From: Petunia secreta
Taxonomy: Eukaryota; Streptophyta; Magnoliopsida; Solanales; Solanaceae
Length of the DNA stretch: 64,000 bases
Assembly: GCA_029990175.1 (NCBI GenBank)
Contig: JARKIP010000065.1
Coordinates: forward strand, 24,468,501-24,532,500
Reading direction: 5' to 3'
The first letter of the stretch is position 1, and each line of letters begins with the position of its first letter. Below are positions 63,591-64,000 of this stretch, piece by piece. Both the position numbers and the translations under genes were made by a program. The notes under the pieces are model-generated. The model did not search any database, was not told the origin of the DNA, and was given only the letters and a program-made list of their open reading frames with translations.

Positions 63591-64000
63591 TGATGCGGGG
63601 CAAATTGGGGCAAATTGGGGCAAATTGGAGCCAAAACACTAACCATCAAGAGCCAAGCATGAGGGCACAAAGGATCCAAGGTAAGGGCTCCGAAAGAGGG
63701 TTCGAGAGTAACTTGAAGATCATGCATTGGAGCACCACGGAAGGAGGACCATTGAGACCACAAGGAGAGGCTCAAATGACACAAAGTGTGGCGCCTCAAA
63801 AGGCTTCAGGAAGGGGCGGACCGCCTCCCATAATGGGCGGACCGCCTAGTGAAGTGTGAGCTCTTTGGATCTTGAAGGGGTGGACTGCACCTGTGCAATG
63901 GGCTCACCGCCCACTCCACTGTGGAACGCCACCAAGCTATGCAGAGGCGGACCGCCTCCCTCAATGGGCGGGGCGCCTAGTTTGCTGAGATCCCATCCGA
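63591..64000 (+). mobile_element. 3' LTR of A3, incomplete at window end
   Basis: Begins TGATGCGGGG. An 11-bp unit (caaattggggc) is repeated near 63600-63630. The shared block with gatcatgcattggagcacc is at about 63717, GC palindromes at 63826-63980. The LTR continues past 64000. Confidence 0.9.

Larger units (their letters stand above)
43742..64000 (+). mobile_element. Non-autonomous element A3, split by D, runs off the window
   Basis: 5' LTR 43742-44663 (with a duplicated start), leader, acidic ORF 45706-48466, insertion of D with 5-bp duplication AATGC, ORF remainder 63023-63590, polypurine tract and 3' LTR from 63591. It is inserted in B2; ctcat precedes the LTR and would be the target repeat to look for beyond 64000. 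Confidence 0.9.

Overview
The window is nuclear DNA from a large, repeat-rich plant genome, most likely a dicot of the Solanaceae. Three things point there: a split copy of a plant cytosolic triosephosphate isomerase (TPI) gene, small TIR elements whose termini read like gttgctcgga...tccgagcaac (a type I know from Solanaceae genomic DNA), and SINE-like pieces of Solanaceae type. The family and SINE assignments rest on recall. No bacterial, organellar, CRISPR, rRNA or tRNA genes were seen. Almost everything else is LTR retrotransposon of the Ty3/gypsy superfamily, mostly broken.

Layout. 1-1546: part of a minus-strand LTR. 2137-3050: a 66-bp hairpin-forming minisatellite. 3411-8690: a MITE, the 3' half of a non-autonomous element (A1), an LTR remnant, foldback and TIR elements and a SINE-like piece. 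9058-35214 (minus strand): TPI exons 1-5, with a roughly 24.8-kb first intron that holds element B1 (10766-25720, itself split by element C, 17359-24572), a 221-bp palindrome, and element A2 (27539-34273, with a Mutator-like insertion in its 5' LTR). TPI exons 6-9 are not in the window and the copy carries several lesions, so I call it a pseudogene. 35215-36222: its 5' flank with Stowaway-like and hAT-like debris. 36223-64000: five levels of nesting, A4 > B2 > A3 > D > B3, with exact 5-bp target duplications for D (AATGC) and B3 (CCCTT).

There are two kinds of element. B1, B2, B3, C and D are gag-pol elements with domain order gag, CCHC zinc knuckle, protease, RT, RNase H, integrase and no visible chromodomain. 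Their closest resemblance from memory is the abundant plant lineage often filed near Reina; that placement is tentative. All use a tRNA-iMet-type primer site. A1-A4 are non-autonomous. They have LTRs, primer site, leader and polypurine tract related to those of C and D, but no RT, RNase H or complete integrase. Instead they carry one long, conserved acidic reading frame of roughly 950-1000 codons in the ancestor: an Asp/Tyr/Gly-rich head, a Gly/Ser-rich stretch, a protease-like fold that has lost its catalytic Asp, and a long tail I do not recognise. This retained, unassigned ORF in four copies is the best candidate for something undescribed here.

The A and C/D elements share further features that suggest the gag-pol elements mobilise the A elements in trans: a U3 block around cttgaagatcatgcattgg, GC-rich palindromes of the type GGCGG-A/T-CCGCC in both U3 and leader, and a GTGAGGGAG motif just upstream of the first ORF (the last also in B).
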